Both the position numbers and the translations under genes were made by a program. From Dasania sp. GY-MA-18 (GTDB taxonomy: Bacteria; Pseudomonadota; Gammaproteobacteria; Pseudomonadales; Dasaniaceae), in NCBI RefSeq assembly GCF_024734385.1, contig NZ_JANHAP010000012.1:1-64000 (forward strand): a stretch of 64,000 nt of DNA. The letters run 5' to 3'. The notes beneath the pieces are model-generated. The model did not search any database, had not been told where the DNA came from, and was given only the letters and a program-made list of their open reading frames with translations. Within the stretch, counting starts at the first letter, position 1. Every line of letters begins with the position of its first letter. Shown in pieces: positions 6,876-15,597 of the stretch.

Positions 6876-7346
6876 ATGCGTCATACACTTATCCTTGCTC
6901 TATTATTGGCGGTCTTTTGGCTGCTTATTTCTGGCCACTATACGCTCTTAATGTTGTCACTGGGTTTCGCTTCCATACTACTTGTTATATCTATAAGCAA
7001 CAAAATGGATAGCGTGGACCAAGCCCATCAGCCTGTTTATCTTTCTTTATCGCTGTGCCGTTATCATTTATGGCTAGCCAAAAAAATCATTGTCGCCAAT
7101 ATCATGGTGGTAAAGCATATATGGTTAGGCAATCAATCCATTACACCTAGCTTGGCCAGGTTGATCATGGGGCCAAAGACAGACTTAGGTAAAGTTATTT
7201 GCGCAACCTCTATTACGTTGACACCGGGTACAGTGGTGGTTGATGTTACCGGTAATGTGTTCACGGTGCACGCGCTGTTGCGAGAAAATATTCAGGATTT
7301 ACAAACAGGGGAAATGGATAGTCTTGTCAGTAGATTGGAATGTTGA
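6876..7346 (+). CDS. mrpE: Mrp antiporter subunit E
   Basis: A 156-residue membrane protein of the MnhE/MrpE family. Two N-terminal hydrophobic segments (about 2-40) are followed by a soluble part with the family-typical stretch SITLTPGTVVVDV and a conserved H-A-L. It is the first gene of the Mrp complex operon, which exchanges cytoplasmic Na+ for external H+. Its RBS is weak (aaggt). It overlaps the next gene by 7 bases. The 146-bp gap upstream is AT-rich and probably carries the operon promoter; no specific site was identified. Confidence 0.92.
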   Translation: MRHTLILALLLAVFWLLISGHYTLLMLSLGFASILLVISISNKMDSVDQAHQPVYLSLSLCRYHLWLAKKIIVANIMVVKHIWLGNQSITPSLARLIMGPKTDLGKVICATSITLTPGTVVVDVTGNVFTVHALLRENIQDLQTGEMDSLVSRLEC

Positions 7347-7639
7347 TGTTAATAGCAGCAAGCGTAGCAATTCTTATTGTCATGGGGATGGCAATTATTC
7401 GTGCTGTAGTAGGGCCTACGCTCTACGACAGGATACTGGCTGTTAATATGTTCGGCACCAAAACAGTGTTGCTGATCGCCTTGTTAGGCTTTGTGATGGG
7501 CCGGCCAGAGTTTTTAGATATAGCCATCGTATATGCGTTGATTAACTTTATTAGTGTTATCGCCGTGTTGCATTTTTCAGATTCTATTTATTTTAAGCAC
7601 GATACTCAGGATAAAAAAACGGTAAAAAAGGAAGAGTAA
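7340..7639 (+). CDS. mrpF: Mrp antiporter subunit F
   Basis: A 99-residue protein with three transmembrane helices. The signature is RAVVGPTLYDRILAVNMFG, characteristic of MrpF/MnhF. The charged C-terminal tail (KKTVKKEE) is cytoplasmic. Translationally coupled on both sides: 7-base overlap with mrpE and a one-base stop/start overlap (TAATG) with mrpG. A second ATG two codons inside is an alternative start. Confidence 0.93.
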   Translation: MLMLIAASVAILIVMGMAIIRAVVGPTLYDRILAVNMFGTKTVLLIALLGFVMGRPEFLDIAIVYALINFISVIAVLHFSDSIYFKHDTQDKKTVKKEE

Positions 7640-7962
7640 TGGATACGGTAATCAGTGTGGCTAGTTTGTTATGTCTACTATTAGGCAGTTTTTTATGCTT
7701 GTCTGGTGGCGTTGGCATATTACGTTTCCCCGATTTTTATACTCGTATGCATGCTGTAGGTGTTACCGATACTCTGGCTTCAGCTATGATTTTAATGGGG
7801 CTGATGCTACAGGGCGCTGAGGCTAATGTTGTTATAAAACTGATCATAATTTTATTAATGACACTGTTTATTAATCCTACCGCCAGTTATGCGCTGGCTA
7901 AAGCTGCCATGTATAGCGGCCTAAAGCCTCTGCTTAACATGCAGAAAAGTAAACGAGGATAG
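7639..7962 (+). CDS. mrpG: Mrp antiporter subunit G
   Basis: A 107-residue protein with three transmembrane helices and the MrpG/MnhG signature GILRFPDFYTRMHAVGVTDT. The stop is followed after four bases by the next gene. Small subunit required for Mrp complex assembly in characterised systems. Confidence 0.93.
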   Translation: MDTVISVASLLCLLLGSFLCLSGGVGILRFPDFYTRMHAVGVTDTLASAMILMGLMLQGAEANVVIKLIIILLMTLFINPTASYALAKAAMYSGLKPLLNMQKSKRG

Positions 7963-7966
7963 TGCT

Positions 7967-8968
7967 GTGGAGCTGTTTGTTAATGTCATCTTGCTTAGCT
8001 TTCTACTTGCTATAGCCTTAGCCATCGTCCGAATGAAAGATCTTTTTGCCGTCATTATGCTGGCAGGTATATATGGTTTATTGTCAGCCAGTTTTTTTGT
8101 GGTGGTCGATGCTGTAGATGTGGCAATTACAGAAGCTGCTGTAGGTGCGGGTGTTTTTACCTTGCTTATGTTAGTAGCGACGGTAATGGCTGGCCGATAT
8201 GAGCAGGGTGCCAGGCATAAACCGCTGCTGGCGCTAGCGGTGGTTTTTATTACTGGCAGCCTGTTGATTTACGGCAGTTTGGATATGCCAGCTTTTGGCT
8301 ATGGCCCAGCCCCGGACCATCAGCATGTTGATTCGCATTATATTAACGAATCCATGTCAGAGGTCGGTGTTCCTAATATAGTAACTGCTGTGTTGGCCAG
8401 TTATAGGGGCTTTGATACTTTAGGTGAACTGCTGGTTATTTTTACCGCTGGCGTCGCTGTAATGGCATTGCTGTCTACTCTGTACGATAGCCATAGCAAT
8501 CTGGGGACAGGGCCAGAGAATAAATGGCTGTATGAACAGCAGATGCCCATACGCCTGGTCGTTAAAATACTTATCCCTTTTATTATGTTATTCGCTTTTT
8601 ATATACAGTTTCACGGTGATTATGGTCCGGGTGGGGGCTTTCAGGCGGGGTTGATATTGGCGTCGGCCATTATTCTTTATGCCATGCTTTTTGGTATCCG
8701 TACGGCAAAGCAGGTGATTAGCCCAAGGTTTTACCAATGTCTCTCTGCCTTTGGTATTTTGCTTTATGGTGGTGTTGGGGTTGTGGCTTTGTTAAATGGT
8801 GAGCACTTTCTTGATTACAGTGTTCTATTTACGGATCCGCTTGCAGGTCAGCATGTGGGCATTGTGTTGGTAGAGCTGGGTATAGGCTGTACTGTTTTCT
8901 CGACCATGATATTAATCTTTCTTAATTTTTACGAAAGAAAAAATAATCAGCTAGATGGTTGTCAATAA
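7967..8968 (+). CDS. mrpB: Fused Mrp subunit: MrpA C-terminal (DUF4040) plus MrpB (MnhB)
   Basis: A 333-residue membrane protein with a GTG start. Residues 1-80 match the DUF4040/MbhD-like segment found at the C-terminal half of MrpA (KDLFAVIMLAGIYGLLSASFF, then AVGAGVFTLLML). A middle helix region (FDTLGELLVIFTAG) corresponds to the MrpA C-terminal end. Residues about 190-325 are an MnhB domain with HGDYGPGGGFQAGLI. The antiporter-like N-terminal half of classical MrpA is missing here and appears to be supplied by a separate gene in the operon. The next gene starts just after this stop, or 14 bases before it if an upstream ATG is used. Confidence 0.9.
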   Translation: MELFVNVILLSFLLAIALAIVRMKDLFAVIMLAGIYGLLSASFFVVVDAVDVAITEAAVGAGVFTLLMLVATVMAGRYEQGARHKPLLALAVVFITGSLLIYGSLDMPAFGYGPAPDHQHVDSHYINESMSEVGVPNIVTAVLASYRGFDTLGELLVIFTAGVAVMALLSTLYDSHSNLGTGPENKWLYEQQMPIRLVVKILIPFIMLFAFYIQFHGDYGPGGGFQAGLILASAIILYAMLFGIRTAKQVISPRFYQCLSAFGILLYGGVGVVALLNGEHFLDYSVLFTDPLAGQHVGIVLVELGIGCTVFSTMILIFLNFYERKNNQLDGCQ

Positions 8969-8981
8969 GCTGGGGGTAGCG

Positions 8982-9377
8982 ATGGATATTTTAATGAGTG
9001 CTGGCCTAAGAATAGCGGGTTTCTATAATTATTGGGTTGTTATTTCATTGATGATGACAGGCTTTTATATCGTTATTTCCCATGGAAATCTGATTAAAAA
9101 AATTATTGGTCTTAGTATCTTTCAAACCTCTGTATTTATTTTTTATATTAGCATGGCCAATGTCGAAGGCGGCAGTGCTCCTATTTTAAATAGTGAAATA
9201 GTTCAGTACTCCAATCCTTTACCGCATGTTTTGATACTCACTGCAATTGTTGTCGCCATTGCTACTACAGCGTTGGCGCTTGCGTTGGTAGTACGTATTA
9301 AAGAGGCTTTTGGCAGTGTAGAGGAAGAAGAGATACAAGCTCTGGTAGAGAAAAATAAGGATGCTAAAGCGTGTTAA
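8982..9377 (+). CDS. mrpC: Mrp antiporter subunit C (NuoK-like)
   Basis: A 131-residue NuoK/MrpC-type protein with three transmembrane helices. Typical stretches are GFYIVISHGNLIKKIIGLSI and PLPHVLILTAIVVAIATTALALAL, carrying the conserved proline-rich LPHVLILTAIV motif. I prefer the ATG at 8982, which has GGGGGT upstream; an in-frame ATG at 8955 overlaps the previous gene but lacks an RBS. The charged tail (EEEEIQALVEKNKD) is cytoplasmic. Confidence 0.92.
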   Translation: MDILMSAGLRIAGFYNYWVVISLMMTGFYIVISHGNLIKKIIGLSIFQTSVFIFYISMANVEGGSAPILNSEIVQYSNPLPHVLILTAIVVAIATTALALALVVRIKEAFGSVEEEEIQALVEKNKDAKAC

Positions 9378-10858
9378 GCCATTTGCCGGTGTTGCAAGTG
9401 ATTGTGCCGCTAATGGCAGCACCGTTGTGCCTGCTAATAGCCAAGCCGAAATGGGTGTGGCTGCTGGCAATCACTGCCAGCGGGCTGACCTTTGTGTTGA
9501 GTTGCTTATTGCTGCAGCAGGTAGTAGCTGCCGGTCCGCTAACCTATGAGTTGGGTGGCTGGGAGGCTCCTTGGGGCATAGAGTATAGAATAGATTATCT
9601 CAATGCCTTTTTGCTGCTGATTATTTCGGCTATTAGTACGGTTGTTTTATTTGCGGCTCATACCGCTATAGAAAAAGAGATCCCCTCTAAGCGGCAAACT
9701 TTTTTTTATGTGTTATATCTGCTGTCACTGGTCGGTATGCTGGGCATTGTTAGCACAGGTGATGCCTTTAATCTGTTTGTTTTTTTAGAAATATCATCTT
9801 TGTCGTCCTATGGGTTAATTGCATTAGGTAAAGACAGGCGTGCACTATGGGCTGCCTATCAGTATTTGATAATGGGGACTATAGGTGCCACCTTTATTTT
9901 GATAGGCATAGGTTTGATGTATCAGATGACCGGTACATTGAATATGGAAGATTTATCCATGCGTCTGCCTGAGGTCGCGCAAACACGCAGCGTATTTACA
10001 GCCTTTGCCTTTATTATTGTCGGTGTATGTTTAAAGCTGGCTTTGTTTCCTCTACACCTATGGTTGCCTAACGCCTATGCTTACGCGCCCTCTATAGTTA
10101 CGGCCTACTTTTCCGCCACGGCCACTAAAGTTGCTATTTACGTGCTTATTCGTTTTACCTTTAGTGTGTTTGGCCTGTCATTTTCTTTTACGGCGTTACC
10201 ACTGCAAATGATATTTCTGGTGCTGGGTTTGTCGGGGATTTTTATGGCTTCTATAGCCGCTATTTACCAGCAAAATGTTAAACATATTTTTGCCTATTCA
10301 AGCATTGCGCATATAGGTTATATGATTATTGGTTACAGTATTAGTACGGTGGCAGGCTTAACAGCGACTTTGCTGCATGTGTTTAATCACGCGCTAATGA
10401 AAAGTGCTTTGTTTTTAGCTTTGGCTGCTGTTATCTATCGCACAGGTGCTGTTTATCTTTATCAATTCCAGGGGCTGAGCCAGAAAATGCCTTTAACCAT
10501 GGCCGCTATAGTATTGGCTGGCTTGAGCTTAATCGGTGCGCCTTTAACTGTAGGCTTTGTTAGCAAGTGGTATCTTCTGATTGCTTTGATAGAGCGGGGC
10601 TGGTGGCCAGTTGCCGTACTGATTTTACTTGGGAATTTATTAACGGTTGTGTATGTGTGGCGTGTTATAGAAATGGCTTACTTTCGGCCGCCATTAAGGC
10701 AGCAGCCCGTAGACCATTCTAAGCAAGAGGCACCTTACTCTTTATTATTGCCGGTGTGGATTTTGGTGGCGGCTAATATTTATTTCGGTATAGATACCAG
10801 GCTTAGTATTCAAGTTGCAGAGCTTGCTGCACAAAGCCTGTTCGGAGTAAGGCAATGA
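9371..10858 (+). CDS. mrpD: Mrp antiporter subunit D
   Basis: A 495-residue polytopic protein of the proton-conducting membrane transporter family (NuoL/M/N, MrpA/D). The key charged positions are present: E in FVFLEISSLSSYG, K in VCLKLALFPLHLWLPNAY, and K in SATATKVAIYVLIRF. It starts at GTG with AAGGA ten bases upstream, inside the end of mrpC. The stop overlaps the next start (ATGA). By motif order this is the MrpD subunit proper. Confidence 0.92.
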   Translation: MLSHLPVLQVIVPLMAAPLCLLIAKPKWVWLLAITASGLTFVLSCLLLQQVVAAGPLTYELGGWEAPWGIEYRIDYLNAFLLLIISAISTVVLFAAHTAIEKEIPSKRQTFFYVLYLLSLVGMLGIVSTGDAFNLFVFLEISSLSSYGLIALGKDRRALWAAYQYLIMGTIGATFILIGIGLMYQMTGTLNMEDLSMRLPEVAQTRSVFTAFAFIIVGVCLKLALFPLHLWLPNAYAYAPSIVTAYFSATATKVAIYVLIRFTFSVFGLSFSFTALPLQMIFLVLGLSGIFMASIAAIYQQNVKHIFAYSSIAHIGYMIIGYSISTVAGLTATLLHVFNHALMKSALFLALAAVIYRTGAVYLYQFQGLSQKMPLTMAAIVLAGLSLIGAPLTVGFVSKWYLLIALIERGWWPVAVLILLGNLLTVVYVWRVIEMAYFRPPLRQQPVDHSKQEAPYSLLLPVWILVAANIYFGIDTRLSIQVAELAAQSLFGVRQ

Positions 10859-12336
10859 GCCTGACGCCTGAATTAATATTGCAGTTGAGCCTATTGTTAC
10901 CCGTACTGGCCAGTGCTGCCATAGTAGCGGCAGGGGGTAAACCTAACCTGCGTGAAGCCGTTACTATTTGTGCCTGTTTGATACAGTTATATTGCCTTAT
11001 TCATTTATACCTTGCGTTTAAGGCTGGCTATTCTGTCGCGCTAGTGGCTTGGCAGCTTTTACCTGGGTTGCAATTCAGTTTTACTGTTGAACCATTGGGG
11101 TTAATATTTGCTTTAACTTCTAGTTTTCTCTGGTTGATTACAACGCTGTACGCCATAGGCTATATGCGTAGTCATAAGGAAGAAAATCAAACACGATTTT
11201 ATGCCTGCTTTGCTATTGCAATGTCTGCGGTAATGTTTATCGCATTTGCTGATAATTTATTTACGGTATTTGTTTTTTACGAAATTCTAACGCTTTCTAC
11301 CTACCCTTTAGTTAGCCATGCTGGTACAGAGCAAGCCAAAAAAGCTGGCCGTGTTTACCTAGGAATATTACTCAGCACCTCCATTGTTTTTTTTCTGTTG
11401 GCCATTGTTATCACCTGGTTTGTAGCAGGCAGCCTAAGTTTTAAGGTAGGGGGGATATTTGGCTCTGATGTAGACAGCATGCTATTGAGCATATTATTAC
11501 TGTTGTTTGTTTTTGGTGTGGCTAAAGCTGCGATTATGCCTTTTCATCGTTGGTTGCCTGCGGCCATGGTTGCACCTACGCCTGTTAGTGCCTTGTTACA
11601 CGCCGTTGCCGTTGTTAAAGCCGGTGTTTTTATAGTGTTAAAAATCTGTTTGTTTATCTTTGGGCCGGATCTATTGGCTAGCTTACCTGTCACCCAGTTT
11701 TTACTTTATCTGGCTGCTGCAAGCGTATTATTGGCCTCACTGGTTGCCATGCAGCAAGATAATTTAAAAGTGCGGTTGGCTTATTCGACTATCAGTCAAT
11801 TAGGTTACATTACTATTGGCGCTTTACTGGCTAACTCCTCAGCGCTGGTGGGTAGTACTATGCATATAGTCATGCATGCATTTGCGAAAATTACCCTGTT
11901 TTTTTGTGCAGGTGCGATTTTGGTAACAGCGCATAAATCTAAAGTCAGCGAGATGCCTGGCCTGGGCAGGCAAATGCCGGTTACCATGGCTGCGTTTTTT
12001 ATTGCCTCCCTTAGTATTATCGGCGTTCCTCCTACTGGGGGGAGTTGGAGTAAATGGTTTTTGTTGTTAGGTGTACTCGAGGCTGAACAATGGTGGTTGA
12101 TGATAGTGCTAATGCTCAGTTCTTTGTTGAATATTGTCTATCTGTTACCCATACCCTTAGCGGCTTTTTTACCTGGTTTATATTCCACCAAAGTAGCTAC
12201 TGTCACCGGCCTTGCCGTAAAAGAGGCTCCGGCCTGGTCGCTGATGGCGATATGCATCACAACACTGGGCTGCATTGTTCTTTTTATTTATCCGCAAGCT
12301 TTATATGAATTGTCGTTGGCCATAACAGGGACATAG
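10855..12336 (+). CDS. Second antiporter-like subunit (MrpA-N/NuoL-type)
   Basis: A 493-residue proton-conducting transporter family protein. Signature residues: E in FVFYEILTLSTYPLV, K in VAKAAIMPFHRWLPAAM, and the HAVAVVKAGVFIVLKI helix, whose H-A-x-x-V-K-A-G form is typical of the NuoL/MrpA branch. It probably stands in for the N-terminal antiporter half of MrpA absent from the fused B subunit. Overlaps mrpD by 4 bases. The assignment of which paralogue replaces MrpA-N is inference. Confidence 0.88.
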   Translation: MSLTPELILQLSLLLPVLASAAIVAAGGKPNLREAVTICACLIQLYCLIHLYLAFKAGYSVALVAWQLLPGLQFSFTVEPLGLIFALTSSFLWLITTLYAIGYMRSHKEENQTRFYACFAIAMSAVMFIAFADNLFTVFVFYEILTLSTYPLVSHAGTEQAKKAGRVYLGILLSTSIVFFLLAIVITWFVAGSLSFKVGGIFGSDVDSMLLSILLLLFVFGVAKAAIMPFHRWLPAAMVAPTPVSALLHAVAVVKAGVFIVLKICLFIFGPDLLASLPVTQFLLYLAAASVLLASLVAMQQDNLKVRLAYSTISQLGYITIGALLANSSALVGSTMHIVMHAFAKITLFFCAGAILVTAHKSKVSEMPGLGRQMPVTMAAFFIASLSIIGVPPTGGSWSKWFLLLGVLEAEQWWLMIVLMLSSLLNIVYLLPIPLAAFLPGLYSTKVATVTGLAVKEAPAWSLMAICITTLGCIVLFIYPQALYELSLAITGT

Positions 12337-12346
12337 TGGGTATGCT

Positions 12347-12670
12347 ATGAAAAATAAACAGGCTACATCTGAATCAAAATTCTTTTTTGACAGTGCTAAA
12401 AACATACGGCGCGTTATTCATTGTTTGTACGGCTGTTGCGCAGTGTTGTTACTGCTGGAATTTTTTATTCACCGGCATAGTGTGCATAGCTGGGAACAGT
12501 TGTGGGGCTTTTATCCCTTATATGGTTTTGTGGCCTGTGTGGCGCTGGTATTTGCTGCCAAATGGCTGCGCACTTGGCTGATGCGCCCTGAGGATTACTA
12601 CCAGGCCGGCAGCAAACTTGAAACAGCTAAGGATGATAACAAACCAGGAGCTGACAATGTGGATGGCTGA
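12347..12670 (+). CDS. Small membrane protein of the Mrp operon, unknown function
   Basis: A 107-residue protein with two predicted transmembrane helices (about 23-41 and 55-74). After the second helix comes KWLRTWLMRPEDYYQ, then a hydrophilic tail. I recall similar uncharacterised proteins beside proteobacterial antiporter-like subunits, with a conserved ending close to L-R-x-x-x-M-R-x-E-D-Y-Y, but no function. It lies 10 bases after the preceding gene and overlaps the next by 14 bases, so it is translationally embedded in the operon. It may be an accessory subunit of the variant Mrp complex (inference). Confidence 0.8.
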   Translation: MKNKQATSESKFFFDSAKNIRRVIHCLYGCCAVLLLLEFFIHRHSVHSWEQLWGFYPLYGFVACVALVFAAKWLRTWLMRPEDYYQAGSKLETAKDDNKPGADNVDG

Positions 12671-14363
12671 GCTTCCCGCTTTTGTGCCTTTTTTTATAGC
12701 GGCCTTACTTGCGGCGCTCAGCCGTGGCGTTTTGCGCGCCACTATTATGCTTGTTGTTCCCATTATCGGTGCTATTCAACTCTACTTGCTGCCAGAGACT
12801 GTTACTGTGCAAGTGGTTTTTTTCGATTATCAGCTGATGCCTTATCGCGTCGATAAATTGAGCTTAATGTTTGGTTATCTGTTTCATCTGGCTGCCTTGA
12901 TTGCCATTATTTACTCTTTGCATGTGCGCGATACGCTACAACAAGTGGTTGCCTTACTGTATGCCGGTAGTGCGCTAGGCGCGGTATTTGCCGGGGATTT
13001 ATTAACGCTATTTGTTTTTTGGGAGTGTCTGGCATTCAGTTCTGTGTTTCTGATATGGGCAGGCAGAACGCAGCGCGCCTATGCGGCGGGTATGCGTTAT
13101 CTCTTGGTGCAGGTACTGTCCGGGTTGTTGCTGCTGGCGGGGGCCGTATTTTATGTGCATGACAAGGGTACGTTGCAGTTTACTTACTTAGGTTTGCAGG
13201 GCGCTGCAGGTTGGCTGATTTTTATAGCGCTGGGGATTAAGTGTGCCTTCCCTATGTTGCACAATTGGCTGACCGATGCCTACCCTGAGGCGACGGTGAC
13301 GGGTACGGTTTTACTCAGCGCTTTTACGACTAAGGTGGCTATTTATGCCTTAGCTCGCGGTTACCCAGGCACGGAGTTGCTGGTTTATATAGGCGCAGCC
13401 ATGACCTGCTTTCCGATATTTTTCGCGGTGATAGAAAACGATCTGCGGCGTGTGCTGGCCTATAGCATGATTAATCAGCTGGGTTTTATGGTGGTGGGTA
13501 TAGGTATAGGGACAGCACTGGCTGTTAACGGCGCCATAGCCCACGCGTTTAACGATGTTATTTTTAAGGGCTTGCTATTTATGGCCATGGGGGCGGTATT
13601 GCAAATGACTGGCCGTATCAATGGTTCAGATTTGGGCGGGCTATATAAAACCATGCCTAAAACCACGCTGCTATGCATTATAGGCGCTGCTTCTATTTCA
13701 GCATTCCCTTTATTCAGTGGCTTTGTCAGTAAGTCCATGGTGATGGTAGCAGCATTGGAAAACAACTTTAATGGCGTATGGCTACTACTGCTGTTTGCTT
13801 CGGCAGGTGTTTTTCACCATGCCGGGATTAAGATTCCTTATTTTGCCTTTTTTGCCCACGATGCCGGCCTGCGTGTCAGTGATCCGCCCAATAATATGCT
13901 GCTGGCCATGCTGATTGCAGCTGTGCTTTGTATCGCTATAGGTGTTTATCCTGCGGCCCTGTATGCCTTATTACCTTATGAGTTGGCTTACAGTCCTTAT
14001 GACGCCACCCATATACTGACGCAAACACAACTGCTGTTTTTTTCAGCACTGGCATTTGTCTGGTTAAATCTCAGGGGTTATTACCCCCCTGAGTTAAGAG
14101 CTATTAATTTGGATACGGATTGGTTTTATCGGCGTTTTTTTGCCGCCGTCATAGTGTCCGTTTTTGCTAGGCTAACACGACTAGACCGTGCTATACGTCG
14201 CCATGTTATGGCGGTTGTCTATCGCTGTCTAAATTTGCTGGCTCGCAGTAATAACGAGGGAGGTGTGTTGTTTTCACGTAGTAGGCCCATAGGCAGTATG
14301 GTGATGTGGGTTGCAGTATTACTCGCCGCTTACCTGTTTATTAGTTTTGTTGAGCACTTTTAA
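12657..14363 (+). CDS. Third antiporter-like subunit, long form
   Basis: A 568-residue proton-conducting transporter family protein, starting MWMAELPAFVPFF at an ATG with AGGAG about 8 bases upstream; a start further upstream at 12618 lacks this. Key residues: E in FVFWECLAFSSVF, K in GIKCAFPMLHNWLTDAY, and K in SAFTTKVAIYALA. The last 130 residues extend beyond the core with more helices, including a basic stretch around LTRLDRAIRRH and a final hydrophobic helix. Three antiporter-like subunits in one Mrp operon is more than the two (A and D) of the classical complex. Confidence 0.88.
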   Translation: MWMAELPAFVPFFIAALLAALSRGVLRATIMLVVPIIGAIQLYLLPETVTVQVVFFDYQLMPYRVDKLSLMFGYLFHLAALIAIIYSLHVRDTLQQVVALLYAGSALGAVFAGDLLTLFVFWECLAFSSVFLIWAGRTQRAYAAGMRYLLVQVLSGLLLLAGAVFYVHDKGTLQFTYLGLQGAAGWLIFIALGIKCAFPMLHNWLTDAYPEATVTGTVLLSAFTTKVAIYALARGYPGTELLVYIGAAMTCFPIFFAVIENDLRRVLAYSMINQLGFMVVGIGIGTALAVNGAIAHAFNDVIFKGLLFMAMGAVLQMTGRINGSDLGGLYKTMPKTTLLCIIGAASISAFPLFSGFVSKSMVMVAALENNFNGVWLLLLFASAGVFHHAGIKIPYFAFFAHDAGLRVSDPPNNMLLAMLIAAVLCIAIGVYPAALYALLPYELAYSPYDATHILTQTQLLFFSALAFVWLNLRGYYPPELRAINLDTDWFYRRFFAAVIVSVFARLTRLDRAIRRHVMAVVYRCLNLLARSNNEGGVLFSRSRPIGSMVMWVAVLLAAYLFISFVEHF

Positions 14364-14397
14364 ACCCGTGTATGAGTCGCATTGGGTAGTGGGGGGC

Positions 14398-14883
14398 TCA
14401 AGGTTGTTGCAAAGTCTGCTGTCGCTGTTGGCTGCTCTTCATCAAGGCCTGCAACTCCTGTTGTTTAAAATACTGCCACTCCTCAGCGCCCCCTAAATGG
14501 CGGCTAAGGCTTGCTAGCAGTTTGCCATAGACATCCAGGGTAAAATGCCAATAGCGTTCTTCTTTTTGTAATCGGTCTTGGTACAGATTGAGTTCATCGG
14601 CCAGAGTCAGCAGGGGGTTGTTAGCATTGTTGGCGTAGAGTTGGTCGTATTGCTGTTCGGCGCTGTTATGCATTTGCCAAACTTGGTTTTTGGCTTGGCG
14701 CATCAGGTAGGTGGGAGCTTGTTGTTGTAAGGGCTTGAGTAGTTGTAGCCCGCTTATCAATAGGCTGACTAAAGCAATGGCTAGCACTAGGTTGCTGGCG
14801 ATAAAAACAAAGCATAGCCGGCGGTTGATTTTAACGCTGCGGCTTAGGCTTTGCAGGCTGCTGGTTATGGCTTCCTGGCTCAT
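14398..14883 (-). CDS. Unknown single-pass membrane protein with coiled-coil region
   Basis: A 161-residue protein: a short cytoplasmic start, one transmembrane helix (about 22-46), then a largely alpha-helical, glutamine-rich region to the C terminus. No family recognised. It is the downstream gene of a two-gene unit; its start overlaps the previous stop by four bases (ATGA). The two products share the same plan (N-terminal cytoplasmic part, one helix, helical outer domain) and may be diverged paralogues or partners. Convergent with the end of the Mrp operon. Confidence 0.75.
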   Translation of the reverse strand: MSQEAITSSLQSLSRSVKINRRLCFVFIASNLVLAIALVSLLISGLQLLKPLQQQAPTYLMRQAKNQVWQMHNSAEQQYDQLYANNANNPLLTLADELNLYQDRLQKEERYWHFTLDVYGKLLASLSRHLGGAEEWQYFKQQELQALMKSSQQRQQTLQQP

Positions 14884-15401
14884 GGTGTGTCTGCCCAGGC
14901 TAAGGCGCGTTTTTTGCTGCGTTCTATTAATTGATTGAGCCGTTTTTCATAGCTTTGCAGCCAGACCCGCGAGCCTTTGTTCATATTGGCCAGTTGTTGG
15001 CTGCTGGCCAGCATTTCGTTTAGCAGTTGTTGATAGTCGGCCTCGCGGCTGCGAAATAGGGCCAGGCGCTGGGGTGAGTTAGCGGCTTGATACTGTTCTT
15101 GCAGCAGGTTAATTCTCAGGTGGTAGGCTGCGATGCTGCGGCTTTCGGAGGTAAGGTAATTATTTAAGGCTTGGATATCTTTGTTTAAGGCCGCAAATTG
15201 TTGTTGCAGGTTGCTGGCAGGGGCGTTGCTAAGGGCGTTGAGTTGCAGGTAAAAATACCCCGCCGAGCCACTAAGCACCGAAAAGGTGACTACTGATAGC
15301 GATAGCACTATCAAGATTAAGCGCTTGTTCCAGCTGAGTTGGGCGTTGAGCCGTTTTATTTCCGCTTCGGGATCTAGGGGGGCTTGTTCTTCGTCGCTCA
15401 T
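14880..15401 (-). CDS. Unknown single-pass membrane protein, partner of downstream gene
   Basis: A 173-residue protein with an acidic N terminus (MSDEEQAPLDPEAEI), a transmembrane helix at about 28-52 and a helical, leucine/glutamine-rich remainder ending in a basic segment (ERSKKRALAW). I see no catalytic motif. It overlaps the next gene by four bases, so the pair is translationally coupled. Divergent from nadA, with about 200 bp between. Function unknown. Confidence 0.75.
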   Translation of the reverse strand: MSDEEQAPLDPEAEIKRLNAQLSWNKRLILIVLSLSVVTFSVLSGSAGYFYLQLNALSNAPASNLQQQFAALNKDIQALNNYLTSESRSIAAYHLRINLLQEQYQAANSPQRLALFRSREADYQQLLNEMLASSQQLANMNKGSRVWLQSYEKRLNQLIERSKKRALAWADTP

Positions 15402-15597
15402 GGGAGGCCTGCAGTGAGTGCTGATTAATAGTGGCTAGTATTAGACGGATTCACTAAGTTTTACAATAGCTTGTACTGCTTATTTAATAGTCATTTGATG
15501 TTTGCTGGCCGCTAAATGGGGCTGCCCTATAGCTATGGCTAAATTTCTGCTAAAATCCCGCCAAATTTACTACCAGTGTTAATTTCGAGGTAACAAC

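Noticed and set aside
15402-15597. Riboswitch or leader RNA upstream of nadA
   Set aside because: No conserved stem organisation or terminator/antiterminator pair was found in the 200 bases before nadA.
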